Source of the DNA: Ecdyonurus torrentis
Lineage: Eukaryota; Arthropoda; Insecta; Ephemeroptera; Heptageniidae
DNA: 64,000 nt
Reading direction: 5' to 3'
Assembly (NCBI GenBank): GCA_949318235.1
Contig: OX439128.1
Location: 50,921,707-50,985,706 of the forward strand
A model generated the notes under the pieces. The model saw only the letters and a program-made list of their open reading frames with translations, did not search any database and was not told the origin of the DNA. Position numbers and translations under genes: made by a program. Below are positions 27,689-41,400 of the stretch, piece after piece. How positions within the stretch are numbered: position 1 is the first letter of the stretch; every line of letters begins with the position of its first letter.

Positions 27689-29649
27689 AATTGCAAATTA
27701 ATACAGTTGTGACTCGTGCATTTGCATGCTATTCTTCAAGCAGATGAATGAAAAATACTTCAATTATTTAATTATTAAAATGCATTGCTAACTTTCGGCT
27801 TTTAAAGTTGCTTATCTGACTTATCTCTATAGAAAGATAACATTATGTATGAAGCATGTCTTAATTGTAATATATTTAACGATCATAGAGGCATGTTTAA
27901 AACAACGTAATTTTGTAGTAATAATAATGCAAACGTGGGAAGCAAGCAGAAAGAGAGATGAAGTAAAACTGTTTAATAATATTTTGGCGGAAATTGTAAG
28001 ACGAGTATAAAAATAATAAACAAAAAACTGGACTTTCTATTTTTAACAATTTTCACAAAAAAAAAATAATAATAACAACAATAATTTTTTTCTCTCTTTA
28101 AGTTTATTAAAAAGAGTATACTAACGCAAAATAAACGCTCAGTAATAAAATATCTCTGCGTTAGGTATGAACGAAGATTTATTAATCACTTTTACAGGAA
28201 GACATTTGATGAGCTCTACCTCTTTTTTTTATATATTGACTCATTTTTCAAAGATATAATGATAATAACGTAACGTTTATTGAAAATAAAAACTTTTCAT
28301 TACACTATTAAAATTTTGTAAAGTAATAGTACTTTAATGCTTATCTAATAACCTGAAATAAAAGTATAATATATATAATTGAAAAAAAATGTTTATAATA
28401 TATGGTGGAGTTTACGGCATTTCTATGTTTTATACACAATTGTTGCAACTGTATAATATCAAAATTATATATTATAACTAAATAACTTTTTTTTTCTTTG
28501 ATAAAACTATAAAATTGCAAAATTACCGTTAACGTGCAGAAACTGTTGACGTCACAAACTGCGCACTTTTTTTTTTTGTCTTCTTCTTGTTTTCACACCA
28601 ATTTTTCTCTACTCATATCGGTAAAAATAAAACTGAATTATAATACAACAAAAAGTAAGAGTATTATAATAAATACTACTCGTAGTTTTTGGTGTAAGTT
28701 TTATTTTGCACCTGTTTTTTTACTATAATATAAATAAAAATACAAATGATGACTTTGCAATAGAAGATTTTTCACTATTGCGATCTTTATATAATGATCA
28801 TTATGTTTACACATTTTTTTAAAGTGCAGAGATGAATTTAATTTTATAACAGTAAAAAGATTCTACTCGTATTGCAAAAAACGTCAATATTTTTATTACG
28901 ATGAAAGATTTAAATTTTAGCACAGTATATAAATATCACACCAACATGAGAATTGAAGCAGAGGTCGCATAATTACATTAATTAATGGATTGAAAAATTA
29001 CGTAATTTATACACTGCATTGAATATTTCCTATATTTTGGATCATATAAGTTATTGTTATTATGCTGAACTTCTTAACGTATATTATGTAGTATAATCAT
29101 TGTACAATTTAGCATAATTTATGATGTTATAATATGTAAATGTTGGCTGCATTAAGAAAGCATAAATATAACGCACTTTTGCTAGTGCATTACTGTATTT
29201 TATTTTAAATGCTACAACAGAACTCCGTTTATTATTATTATTTTTTTTTTAATTACAACTAAAATTTATCCTATTTACTGTCGATTATGGTGAAAAAATC
29301 ATATATTTTTAAATGCCTTAAGACTCATTATGTATATTTTACACACAATATATTGAATATTTATATTATTTCAGCCCATTTAAAATACTCTGGACTCATA
29401 ACAATATAAATTTCAAAAATGATTTCAATATTCAGCTTTTCTAAAAATTAACTAAAATCTGCAACAATACAGATTATAGTGATCTAATTGCTTAAAAAAT
29501 AATATTAAAATAAAATATTTCTATAATTTTCAGGTCTTTATGTGAAACCAGATGATGGGAATATGTACACCACCTTGGAGCCTACCCTCTCTAGCAACCC
29601 CAACGTGTTCTTCCAGCGAGGAGGAGTGCACAGTGGCATGATGTACTAA
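22246..29649 (+). CDS. Class C orphan GPCR, bride-of-sevenless / GPRC5-like (7 exons, 584 aa)
   Basis: Seven-transmembrane receptor of the metabotropic-glutamate (class C) fold, acting at the plasma membrane; ligand unknown. Coding exons: 22279-22920, 24661-24885, 25368-25508, 25571-25810, 26095-26371, 26956-27069, 29534-29649, all GT-AG with continuous phase. Residues 15-31 look like a signal peptide. The ectodomain to about 173 is short, rich in Asn/Thr/Ser and lacks cysteine, so there is no Venus-flytrap module. TM1 is about 175-198. Class C hallmarks follow: Cys239 before TM3, IQVAVGAQWLLNSPP after TM4, the Cys in GPTLCGTPYS that can pair with it, RENYREATYIGLSV before TM6, and FLPRG after TM7. 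The tail is Pro/Tyr-rich and ends near NPNVFFQRG. The start was chosen as the first ATG after an in-frame TGA in the exon opening at 22246; a 5' non-coding exon must lie upstream. Class C is confident; boss versus GPRC5 orthology is not settled. Confidence 0.85.
23567..23634. repeat. (CT)n microsatellite, GPCR intron 1
   Basis: About 68 bases. A (GA)n array of about 46 bases follows at 23763-23808, so the two could pair in the transcript. Confidence 0.97.
24081..24144. repeat. (AT)n microsatellite, GPCR intron 1
   Basis: About 64 bases of AT repeats. Confidence 0.97.
24260..24420. repeat. Dispersed repeat shared with 44236-44350, GPCR intron 1
   Basis: GCTGGCCCAGAAATCCCTGA..CTTTTTGG..GTCAGTTACGCCTCTTTTT here and GGCTAGCCCAGCAATCCCTG..GCCAGTTACACCCCTTTTTG there. 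It is followed by ATTCTTATGAGAAAAACTGG, a block that recurs at 42190-42212. Confidence 0.6.
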
Positions 29650-30005
29650 CAACAATGGGCATAAAAGTATAGTGATCGGTGCTATATAAGACAATAATAT
29701 ACGAATATTTAAAATTGTTTATAAATTTTCTTTAAAAAAAAATGAGGCATTAAAATTATAAAAGACTTTTTTTAAAAATATTTGTCTAAAAAAAATAAAA
29801 GAAAATACATTAAAAATCAAATTATTTTTAATTGTAATTTTCTACCCGATGTGATTTGATGACTTTTATATATAGATTAGAAAAATTGTTTATGTATTTT
29901 TTTTTTGTGCTTGTAAATTATTTACCATAATATACTTTTTTTTTTATTTGTTTGATGTAAAGCCAAAAAAAAAAAAAAAAAAAAAAAAAAAATGTTAGTT
30001 TCGAA

Positions 30006-30011
30006 AATAAA
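30006..30011 (+). terminator. Candidate polyadenylation signal of the GPCR gene
   Basis: AATAAA about 360 bases after the GPCR stop codon, just past an A-run at 29966-29992. AATAAA is common by chance in DNA this AT-rich. Confidence 0.35.
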
Positions 30012-30186
30012 ACTGTATTAATGTTTGCTACATCAGAGATTGTTTTAAATGGCTTTTAATATCAATTTTTATATCATATCAATATAATATATAGCCATTC
30101 AAACTTATGGGATAAGAACAGGTACAAAATTTTATAAGTTTGATTTTGAAAAATATATATAACTATAAAAAAGACTTATAAATTCG

Positions 30187-30227
<41 letters not shown>

Positions 30228-31020
30228 GAATATGCAACTTTTAAAATTAAAATTTTATAAATCTGTAATAATTTTAGTGATCACATACATAAAAAAATCA
30301 GTGATTACAAATTTATTGACACATTGAAATAATTCATTTTAAAAGTCGTATATAATATTACTTATTTATATATATATATATATATATGTAACCAAACTGT
30401 TCAATGTGTTAAATATCATTATTTACTACACATTTGTTCTGTAAAATTTTGTACCTTCGTATCTAGCATCCCATATTTAGTCAAGAATTTGGTTCAGAGA
30501 ATGAAATTTGTAATTTTTATGTCATGTGAAGCAAGTTTTTTTTTTTTTATATGCATATCACTCCAATATATATACCGATGAATCTTTTTGTCTCATACAA
30601 ACCGGATACAATATTTTTTCTTGATTCATAGTGATCAAAATAAAAATAATAGTAATTGCCAGATAACTATATCATAATAGTGAAGTTAATATAGTGAGCA
30701 AATTACATACGTTTTAAAGAATTAGAGTAAAAAAATGAAAGTGTTTCCGGTACGAGACTAAAAGATATATATTCATCGTTAGAAATGTACTGTATGCGTA
30801 TTTAATATAGAATTTCTTTTGTGTGTTGTTTCTTAACATTAATATCTGTTTATGTACAAATTATATAGATATTCAACGTTTAAGAAAAATAATATAGTTT
30901 AATGAGTATGTGCAAAAATTATATACGACGTAAACAATTTGGCGATACACGGAAAAAAAATACTATTGGCAGCAATAGATAAATATAAACCTGTAACAGG
31001 TATTGATTGATAACTTTAGT

Positions 31021-31330
31021 TATAGTATGCGGATGACGTCATATTTAGTGCACTTGGAGGCCATACTGGAGTAGTGAATAACATTGCTGAGCATAGGACA
31101 AACTTCGTTTTAGGCAATTTTCTTTGGAAAATCTGTTAATTTTTTGTTATATTGATAGTTTTCTCACATACTTGAGATACTAATTCAACATATTTATAGC
31201 ATCAATTCTCTCAAAAACATTGCATATATAGTGCTTTTAAACTGGCAAAATGAGTTATTTTCCTATGCCACCCATGTTATTGAGTTATCCAACATGGTTT
31301 TGACTTTAACATGAATGCACACACCCTATA
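31021..31330. mobile_element. MITE family 1, copy 4
   Basis: Starts near TAGTATGCGGATGACGTCAT and ends ATGAATGCACACACCCTATA. It carries AACATTGCTGAGCATAGGAC, CATCAATTCTCTCAAAAACA and AAACTGGCAAAATGAG. Confidence 0.8.
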
Positions 31331-34245
31331 GGTGAAACGTCATCTGATCTAGGAGATTCACCATTCACACATTTTTGTACATGCTGGACCTGCATTATAG
31401 GTATACTATTTTGTAGTTTATCAATATCTATGAATACCTATTTACAGGATTGATATACCTGCAATTAGAAAGAATTTTTTTCTGTGTATTTTATAAATTG
31501 TAAATCGATTACCATATTTTGTGTTGTTTTTTTAAATCAAGACAATATTCTATTATACAGTATCATAACGTAGAATGAGGTCCAAAGCAATTTTACTCCC
31601 AATAATTTTAAATTAATTCTAATTGAAATTTTGTTGCTGCAAAAGAAGCCCTCACAAAATTTCATTATGCTTTGACTATTTTTTGAAGGTGACATTTAAA
31701 AAATAGGTAAACTATTTTACCCAATTTTCTCAAAAAACAGCAATAGAAAATAATCTGGGCATATAATAAATATATAAAATAAAACTCGATCTTCACGACA
31801 ATTTAAGCAAATGTGAATTGATTTCAACGGAGAATTTGATTTTTGCACATATCCTCATTAAAAAAAAGGCTTTTTCTTTTCTTAATTGTCTTGAGAACAG
31901 ACTCATAAACTTCAATAGAAAAAAACTGCATTTATTTATACTTTGCTATCTGCGTCCCATGCATTTTGAGCGTTTTGCCTTTTTTTTATTTTTATTTTTT
32001 CCATTTATGCTTTCCTTTATTTTATATCATTATTTTATTTTGCTGCCAAATTGCTTCATAATTTCATTATTGCTGCTGGTATTTCATATTCATGCGCATT
32101 TTTATATATATAAAAAAAATTGTATTGAAAAAAAAACAATAAAATGTTTAAAAAATCATTTATCTATGATGTTTTCTATACACCTTTTATTTATGAAGAA
32201 TTAAACTAATGACCTTTTTGTGGAAGATAGTATTGTATGTTAAAAATAGTACAGGTTAACCTCAGAAATATTAATAATATTTTGTAATTCACAATTTCTT
32301 GACAACAATTAATGCAATACGCAATAATAATATTAATAATAATAATAGCTCTTTATTGGGTTAAGATTATTTTTCTACAAATATAATGTGCGTGGAAAAT
32401 GCCAAAGTACACTAGAATTTACCAAGTAGTCTAGCCCCATTAGATATTTCTATAACTTTTTTTTTTTTTTTTTTTTGAGAGGTTACGATTGTCATTTAAC
32501 GAGGTTTTCAAAAAATAATAATAATAATTAGTCAGAATTCTGACTGAATTATTTCTGTAGAAATTTTTTAGACTTGTAGGAGTTATTTATTATTATATTT
32601 CTATTTCTATATTTAAATTATACGCATAAATTTTAATTTTTTTATGATGTATAATGATTTTTTTTCTTTTTTCATAAGATTGTTGTAATTATAAATTATA
32701 ACCATGATATGATCAATATGATAATTGATAATACTATACATTTGCAACCTTTGAAATATAAATTTAAAATAGGAGTTATTTAGTTACAGTTGTCGCTTTA
32801 TTTAAAATTTATAATATAAAATACAACAATTTTTTTTAAAATAAAATCGTATTTTATGTTTAAAGATGAAATGTAAAAATAATAATAATACACATATTAC
32901 CTGCAGTTTCTAATAGATCATTTTGGTACTGGATTATTCTCACCTTCACCTTGAATCAATTAGGATTCCGGTGTTGGTGTTACAGAAGAAAAAAGAAAAC
33001 AACTCATAATAATAATAATATAATAAAAACGCGCAGCCGGATTACTTTTAAAACAAATCAAAACTTGCGAATTATAAGTCTAGTATAAGACTATAGTATT
33101 AAAAATTAAAACCCTTCATATAATCAGAATTAATATATAAAGCAAATATGGTTGCTCTAAGCATATAATAATGTATGTTAATATATACGAGTCAATAAAA
33201 ATGTACGCATTGATTTTGCTGCTTTGTAGAAGCACACAATATAGAAATTTGCATGTTGATTATTATAGTATCCTATTAGTTTTAGTACGGTGATGTGTGA
33301 AAGTGTGATCGAGAATTCTCATTAATTAACAAAAATTAACACCCACCCACTGACTATGTCGTTTTACACAAAGTGACTATCAGAAAGTTTTATGATGACT
33401 TACCCCATGAAGGCCATGAATAAAGTTGTTTGATAACTTGTGTAAATAGTAGCAGTTAATTAATAATATTACATTTTAACACTTACATTAGTTCACAAGT
33501 TACATAAAGTCACACAATTATTTTTGTAATATGTATTTTTGATTTTATTCTTTATTATTATATCATTAATTAACATTCATATAAGCTAAAAAATGCTTTA
33601 CTAGAACTGCACTGACTGATGAACAGGCCTCAACTGAATGAAACTCTTATTTTGCTTATAAAATAGAGATATTAGACTTTGTACTATTACCTCTTATATT
33701 TATATTTTTGACTGTGCCCTGTTTGATTGAAAGAGAAGTTGGAGTTTTTTGGTCTTGTTTACGTAAACATAATACGTTATTAACTAATAATGTCGTTGTA
33801 GGTATATGTATAAAACTATATTCCATAAATTATTTAATATTTATCAATTAGAGAGCATTTATTTAAGTAGTAAATTTAGAATTAATTTTGGCAAAGTATT
33901 AAATAATAAGTTAATAATAAAAAAATAATAATAATTAAATTCAAATTGTATTTTTTTATTTCATTATTAAAATAGTTTTTTTTAGGAAAAAACAAATCTG
34001 ATTAAAAAAAATTGGTATAAAAAAATTATTAAAGATAATATGTAATTGATTTATAAAATATCGTAATCATTTATAATATAATCCGTATAAAAAATTAGGT
34101 TTTCAAATTTCAAGAAATATTAATTATTTATTATTATTGTAACGAATAATATTTGTTTTTAATGACATAAATTTTAAAATTTGAAAGAAGTTTAATTTTT
34201 TTTTTTTCATTGCCACTTAACTTCATTTTTCACATCAAAACGGCG

Positions 34246-34341
34246 AGAAAGTCTGATAGTCAGATTGTGATTGTGCGAATCGCAAGAAAGTCTGATAGTC
34301 AGATTGTGTGGCGCGGCGAGGAAGTCTGATAGTCAAATTGT
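34246..34341. repeat. Three tandem dyad units (TCTGATAGTCAGA)
   Basis: Three copies of AAGTCTGATAGTCAGATTGTG at roughly 35-40 base spacing, the third with one change (CAAATT). A weaker fourth (TTCTGATGATCACATT) follows. Each unit contains the dyad TCTGA-TAG-TCAGA. Confidence 0.85.
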
Positions 34342-35070
34342 GTGTGCGCTCGAGATGTTCTGATGATCACATTAGCCGCGTAGCCGTCGATATGAACCGG
34401 GTACAGTACAAGAAAATTAACACATCTATTATAAAAATATTAATAATAAAGTTTAAAAACCACATAGATCAGAAAAATTGGAAGTTTGCATGTTTGATAA
34501 TAATTTCAGTTTCAACGCACTTTGTTTAGGTCAATTCAAAGTTAGAGAAAAAGATTTCTATCCGAATGACGAGAGATATAGAGGCGTGGTTGTATTCGAC
34601 GCTTGGAGTAAAATAAATTTCTTGAAAATTAAATTGTTCAACAATAACTATAATAAATATGACAGATTGTTTGCGTCGCAGCCACTCTTTAATATTCATA
34701 AATTTACTATAAATAAATAAAATATGTTATTAATACATATCAACTCATCAAGAATCATATCCTTATCAAGTATAGAATAGAATAAGCTATCAAGAAAAGA
34801 AAAATAAAGGAATCTAAAAATCTTCAAAGGAAACTAAATAGCATCCAGTTGCTAAATAAATAAATACTACTATAGATGTTACCATATATAATATATTCAA
34901 GTAAAAACAATATTTTTGCGCATTTTCTTTATTATTATAAATATATTATGACTTATGTGCCTTTCATATTATATTATATAATATACGTATTTTTTTTTAA
35001 TATGAAAAAGTTTCATCAAACTTAAATCATTTAATTTAATTTAGATTTAATTTTAAACATATAGGCCTAT

Positions 35071-35151
35071 ACACTATACAAATTAAATGATAACATTTTG
35101 CTATTCAAGAGTCTTGAATAGCAAAATGTTATCATTTAATTTGTATAGTGT
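35071..35151. repeat. 81-bp perfect palindrome upstream of p53 A
   Basis: Two 40-base arms (35071-35110 and 35112-35151) are exact reverse complements around one central base at 35111. It lies 187 bases before the p53 A start codon and could form a cruciform in DNA or a hairpin if transcribed. Confidence 0.95.
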
Positions 35152-35338
35152 CAAGAGCGATGGATAATCAGAATTAAAGCAAGAGAAGTTTTTCGTCCAA
35201 AAAGTCTTAAACAATTTGCCGCCAAAAGCCAAAACAAGTTGCGCGGTGCGCATTTCCGCCAGCTGTTGTTTGTTTGCAAACGGCGGCACCAGCTCTTGTG
35301 GTTTTCTTCGCTTTTATATGTAGATTTTCTCTATTAGA

Positions 35339-38300
35339 ATGGAAGGCTTGGGGTATGATGAGTAAGTAAATTATTAATTAAATTATTTGCTACTTTGAAA
35401 ACGGTCTATTTCAATGAATAGTAAAATATGTGCTTGAAAAAGATCGCCGACAAATCACGCCACACCACATGTGTTTAGTTCAAGCCGACCTTGTAAACAA
35501 AGTTTCGTATCATATTTAATTGTAACTTGTTCTTCACTTTTATTAAAATTTATAAGTTATATCATATCTTGAAATGAAGACGCAAAATATAAGGATAGTA
35601 AGAATTATAACAGTAACTTTAAAGGTTGCATTCATACATGGCATAAGCTCGTACACATATGTATCGCTATGATTCAAATGCATTTTTAATGACATTCAAA
35701 ATAAGCTTTGACGATACCATGATATCAATCTATGCTAACAAATTTTAGATCCCTTGATCATCAGATGAGCAATAGACTTTTTATCAGAACCAACATAGTG
35801 TTAGTAGGCTTCATACTTCAACAGCACTAATGCATGATTCAAAAAGAAAAGAAAAAAAAATGCATGTACCGGTATTGACCTTCTTTTCATAAACAATTTA
35901 GACATATTTCATTCTATTCTGTGCCAACGATTACATTTTACTACGTTTGATTGCGCTTATCCTAAATGTCGTATTTTTGTTTAGCACGAACTGCATGATA
36001 GATAATAACATGTTCATCACTGAAGATGAAACCCAAGAATCGTACATGTTATTGGGTGCCCTTGAGCCATCGGCATTGAACAACCTAGAACTGAGAACTA
36101 GCCCAGCTACAGGAGAACTGCCATCAAAGGAAAACTTCCCAGGCATTTATAATTTTCAAATGACAGTCGGACAGCCTGGGGTTGATAGCAAACGACAAAC
36201 TTGGCAGGTAGGTACATACCGTACATAAATAACAAGAAATCAAAATTCATTTTTCATTCTACACAACATAAAGTCACCTCTAGTATGAAATGAATTTTGC
36301 AGCGTTTATATGAGAAAATCATATAAAAATGCAATAGTAGGTGGTGGGTGGGTTGTCTGTTGTCTCCCACTATAAACTTAAGAGGAGAGGAGAAATCTTT
36401 GTCATCAACAAGACACTTGATTTTAGAGACCAATAAAGAAGTGATTCTCTTGCTTTTTGTTCACGTAAACAGCAGGTAGCTGGGGAGCTCTTATTGTGTG
36501 GCACCCTGACTTTGCATTACAATATATGCTGGAGACACTCTAGCAGTCCAGGTGACAAAGATTTGTTGTCCTCTGTTCACAACTCTTCTTAAAGGAATAG
36601 AACACATTGAACAAAAAACATGTCTATTATCCTAACATACCTAAATATCAAAGTTAATTTGACCAGAGTCATTGATTTCTAATTTATTTTCCACTTACAA
36701 AATGTCAGCTGCAGATTTATGATGTCACAGCTTTCTAGTCCATGCACGCGGAAACAGGCAAGCTGTGACGTCATAAACCTGCAGCTGACATTTTGTGAAT
36801 GTAAAATAAATTAGAAATCAATGACTCCAGCCAAATCAACGTTGATATTTAGGTATGTTAGGATACTAGACATGTTTTTTGTTCAAGGTGTTCTATGCCT
36901 TTAAGTTTATGGTGGAAGACAAACCACCCTTCACCCACTATTGCATGTTTATATAGTTTTACCATGCAAACGCTTCAAAATTTATTTTATACTATAGTGA
37001 CTACCTGCTAAGAGGTTAATATGTAAAAATATAATCCTTGAGAAATGACCATCCAAACTTACATATTGTTACTAAACTTGTTTTAGAATACAGTACTGCT
37101 TAAGAGAGCAAAGAAACACATACTGTATAAATAAATACAATCATCCTCTAAAAATGTACAAAATAATATTGTTTACTAAAAAAATGTTAACTTAATTTAT
37201 ATACCTGTTTACTTTTATAATTAAGCATGCAGTAAAGATTAATAGAGTTGGTTAAGTGGAAGATTGTATATTACAAACACATAGAGCATAACAACTCAAA
37301 AATATTTATCTAAAATTTCAGTACTCGTTGCGCCTAAGGAAGGCCTTCATTAAAGTGGGTTGTACTTTACCCGTGCAGTTCAAGATCAGTCAGAACCAAC
37401 CACTACCTCAGGGTCTGTACATACGAGCTGTAGCTGTGTTCAGTGACCCACCTGATGCTGCGACATCTCCTGTGTTGAGATGTCCAGTTCACAAGCAGTC
37501 TACCACTGACTCCGTTAACATAGGTAAATACAGCCAACGACTAACACATATTGGATAGCTTTCGGCACTAATCTCCAAACAAAACGGAGTTTGTATGACT
37601 TCTTCACTGTTAAACTATTAATTTAAATGTTAGTTTAAAGTTATGAAATTAATTTAAGGAAAAAATATCGCAGTTAGGATCAATATTATAAAGAAAAGGA
37701 TAGAATTACCAGCAAGGGTCTTACCACAGTAGAAGTTCTATGGAGAGGTCAAAGTCTCACATGGCATAGTTTCTTGTTATAAAAAAGTTTCATAACTGAG
37801 AGCTTGCATCATGTATTAATGACATTATTAATCAAAGAAGAGATTTAATTGAGCACATCACTGAACAGGGGTTTGTCTTGTGTACATAATAATGTCATTA
37901 ATACATGACAAAAGCTCTCAATTATGAAACTTTTTATAACAAAAATCTGTGCCATGTGAGACTTCAACCTCTCCATAGAAATTCTACTGTGGTAAGGCTC
38001 TTGCTGGTAATTGTATCCTTTTCTATATCATATTGAGTTTAAACTTATGTTTAGTTAAGTTAAGTTATGTTTACGCAATGCCGATTTTTTCATTGATGTT
38101 TTTTTTCATAATAATAATAATAATAATATAGATTTATTGAGCAAGTAAATTACACAGACATAACAGTCAAAGTCACAATGATGCATTTGCTCAAAAGGAT
38201 AATTAAAAGTCATATATTTATATTTAGTTTAATATGTATTGTATTTTGATAAGCAAATGCCCAAAAAGGTGTCAATTTATGGGGGGGGGGGGGAGTTAAA

Positions 38301-38399
38301 AACGGTTTATGCATTACAATGTTGTTCCGCTATAGCTGATGTCCACTTTTAAAAATTTATTGGATCTACCCCAAGTTTTGGATTTTTCCATTTCAGGCC

Positions 38400-38449
<50 letters not shown>

Positions 38450-41400
38450 CAAAGTAGACATAAACAACATCAATTACTTAATGCATTCTCTTAGTTCTTT
38501 CCAGGAGTGCAGTTAATATTGACCAATGATTACAGGGTACCAATTCTTAGACCATGTGGTAAGCTGCAACCACAATACAGCTACATATGAAGTAGACCCA
38601 GTCAGCAACAGACACAGCGTACGTGTGGATCTGAGAGGACCTCAGCCTGGAGCTGAAGGAGAGATCTTCTTGTTCGCAATGATGTGTAGGAGCAGCTGTA
38701 ATGGATTTAATAGACGTCCTTTGGTTCTTATCTTTACTTTAGAAAGAGAGTAAGTTTGCAAACTTTTAAAATACTGTAGTTTGTTCTATAAACTACACAA
38801 AACTCCTGAGCCAGCTTCGAAAATTTTCTTTTGTTAAAAACATCTGATCATGATGTCATTACCTGTTTGCTACGTTTATATATATATGGTGGATCAATGT
38901 TATTTCTTAGTTTAGATCTTAAGAACTGATAAGAATGAACAAAACTTTAAAAAAAAAAAAAAGAAACAAAGAAAGAAAAAAAAAAAAAAAAAAAAAAAAA
39001 AGGTCCATGTTCAACATGCAACTCACTTTTATCGGCTCAAAAAACAAGATCAACCAATGAATGTGTCTTATTTTTTGAGGCAGCTAATCATTGTTAATGA
39101 GCCTCACTATACTTTACACAACAAAGCTGTACATACCTCATATTTATTTTAAATATCAAGGACAAATTTACTATGCGATGGTTGATAGTAAAAAAAATAT
39201 ATAGTTAAACACATACACTAGAAATCGCGTAAGGATGTGGGCAATTTATCGTTTCCCCCTGGGTAGCCAATAGATGCTCAAGCAGTCAAGGTCACTAGGA
39301 GGTGGGGTAATGTTAACTAAATGGAGAGTTTTTAGGTGTTCTCTTATTGGTCGCATCCTTAGCTGGCGCAGACTGTAGATAGGATAGGAAAAATTGGGGA
39401 ATGGGAGAAAGTAATGTAATGAATGACTAATGAGCTTTTATTGACCGAGACACCTTGGATGAGAAAAATTTCTAACCCAGGCCGAAAAGAAATTTATAAG
39501 CATAATGTAGTATGTACTAGTAGCTCATATTGCTCTGTATGAAGCTCGCTTTCTACAGAGCAATATGAATCACTAGTACACTCCCGGACTTTATAAACCT
39601 AACATCAAAGGAGATGCCGCTTTGTATTGAAAGAGGCTGAAAATCGAGTTGAGTTAAGTGCTGTGTTGACAGCTCGCAAAACACCTGCACCTTTGTGTTG
39701 TCTTATTTGCTTAACCTTTATTCTTTTTCTTTTTTTCTTTTAAAATAATAACAAACATGTGAAGCTAAAATTTGATAGAGAGAAACCAAATGAGAGTTGG
39801 CGCCAGGCAGCAGCGTCAACTGAAAATCTCAAATGGAGATAAAGGTTTCAAAATATATCATGCCATATATATGTCTCAAGCCGTTATGCATGGCCCTATG
39901 TATGCTTATGCGTGCAAGGTGATGAGAATGTTTATGCATGTATACATAATCTCCATTTGAGATTCTCAGTTGACGCTGCTGCCTAGCGCCAACTCTCATT
40001 TGGTTTCTCTGTATCAAATTTTAGCTTCACATGTTTGCCCATACTGTGATGGTTTCCTTTTCCTAAATACATAAAATAATAATACTGTATGAAAAAGAAA
40101 GAAAAAAAAAGGTCTAGAAAAGTAATACAACATTAAAGGTACAGGTGTTTTGCAGGTGTTTAACGAGCTGACAACACAGCACTTTACTCAACTCAATTTT
40201 CAGCCTCTTTCAATACAAAGCAGCGTCCCCTTTGATGTTAGGTTTATATAGTCCGGGAATGTACGTACACTTATGGATTTCTTTTCACTCAGCCTAGTTT
40301 AAAAAAATTTCTCTATCATAGCATTCCTGTCAGTGTAAGCTCTTGCTGGTTTCTTCTATTCCTTTTATTTGAGTTTGCTTATTAATATTGTTCTTTTTTG
40401 TAGAACTTAACTTAACATGTTCCAAATTGATGTGTTTCAGTTTTGAGGTTTTGGGACGTCAAGTGTTGCCCGTGAGAGTGTGTGCTGCTCCCAAGAGAGA
40501 CTGTACAACAGAGGAGAACAGAATGGAAGCCGACAACTCAGCAGAACTGGAGGAAAATCCACGAGCTCAGAATGAGGATTATGGGGATGAAGCAGTACAA
40601 CCTGATGGATATTACCTTGTCCCAGTAAGTTACTTTCATTGTTCCACTTATTAATAACTATGCAGACTTTCTAGGATAAATGTTGTGTTTGGTATATATA
40701 TATTTTAATATTTTAGGTAATACATATTGTCTCTATCAAAGTAAATTGTTTCTAGTAAAATTATCACGTGTTCGCCAAACATTCCATCTGACACAGTAAA
40801 CCCTATGTAGATGGAACGTTTGACAAGCTTGTGATAATTTCACTTGGTACATTTTGACACAATAGAAATGATATAAAAAAAAAAAAAAAAAAAAAGGATC
40901 TAGCAAAGGCCTTACAGCGAAGAGTGTCCTATACTTTGGAAATTGTGGTGAACATTTTCCCTGCCATGGAGTTAATAAAGAAGACATGGATATAGCTTTC
41001 AGCACCAGACTCAAAGAGAAATGTGTATGAGTGACTTTGCAAGTCCTCTCTCTGTCTCTCTCTTATTCTTTCTCCACCCCCTCCCCCTTATGTAAGTTTG
41101 TAAGGACCGGCAGGAACATGCAAATACAACTCTTCTGAAGAGTATTGAGAGCTATACCGGGATATGTTTTTTGTATTATCTCTGAAATATTTTTTTCCTT
41201 CTTTCACAGAACAATTGAATATCTTATCTTAAAATGGTAAGACTCTTACTAATTTCTTGCATCCTTTAGAAGTTTTTGAGTACTACATATAAAATTTTAA
41301 TTGCTTGTTTACATGCCAATTTTAAGGACATTTAGACATATTTTTCCCCCTTTTCTTCTTTCTTACGGTGTGAGTAAAGCAAGGAAAATATGTTGGAATA

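Larger units (their letters stand above)
29650..35338. other. Intergenic region between the GPCR gene and p53 A
   Basis: Contains the GPCR 3' UTR, A-runs (29966-29992, about 30189-30224), one MITE family 1 copy, the tandem dyad repeat and the p53 A palindrome. Two short overlapping frames at 34308-34720 are discussed in the findings. Nothing else is gene-like. Confidence 0.6.

Noticed and set aside
31818..32204. 128-codon plus-strand ORF
   Set aside because: Composition is what AT-rich filler gives (Phe, Leu, Ile, Lys). No motif, no splice context.
39772..40017. Matching 62-codon ORFs on opposite strands
   Set aside because: Created by the symmetry of the 911-bp foldback, not by selection on a protein.
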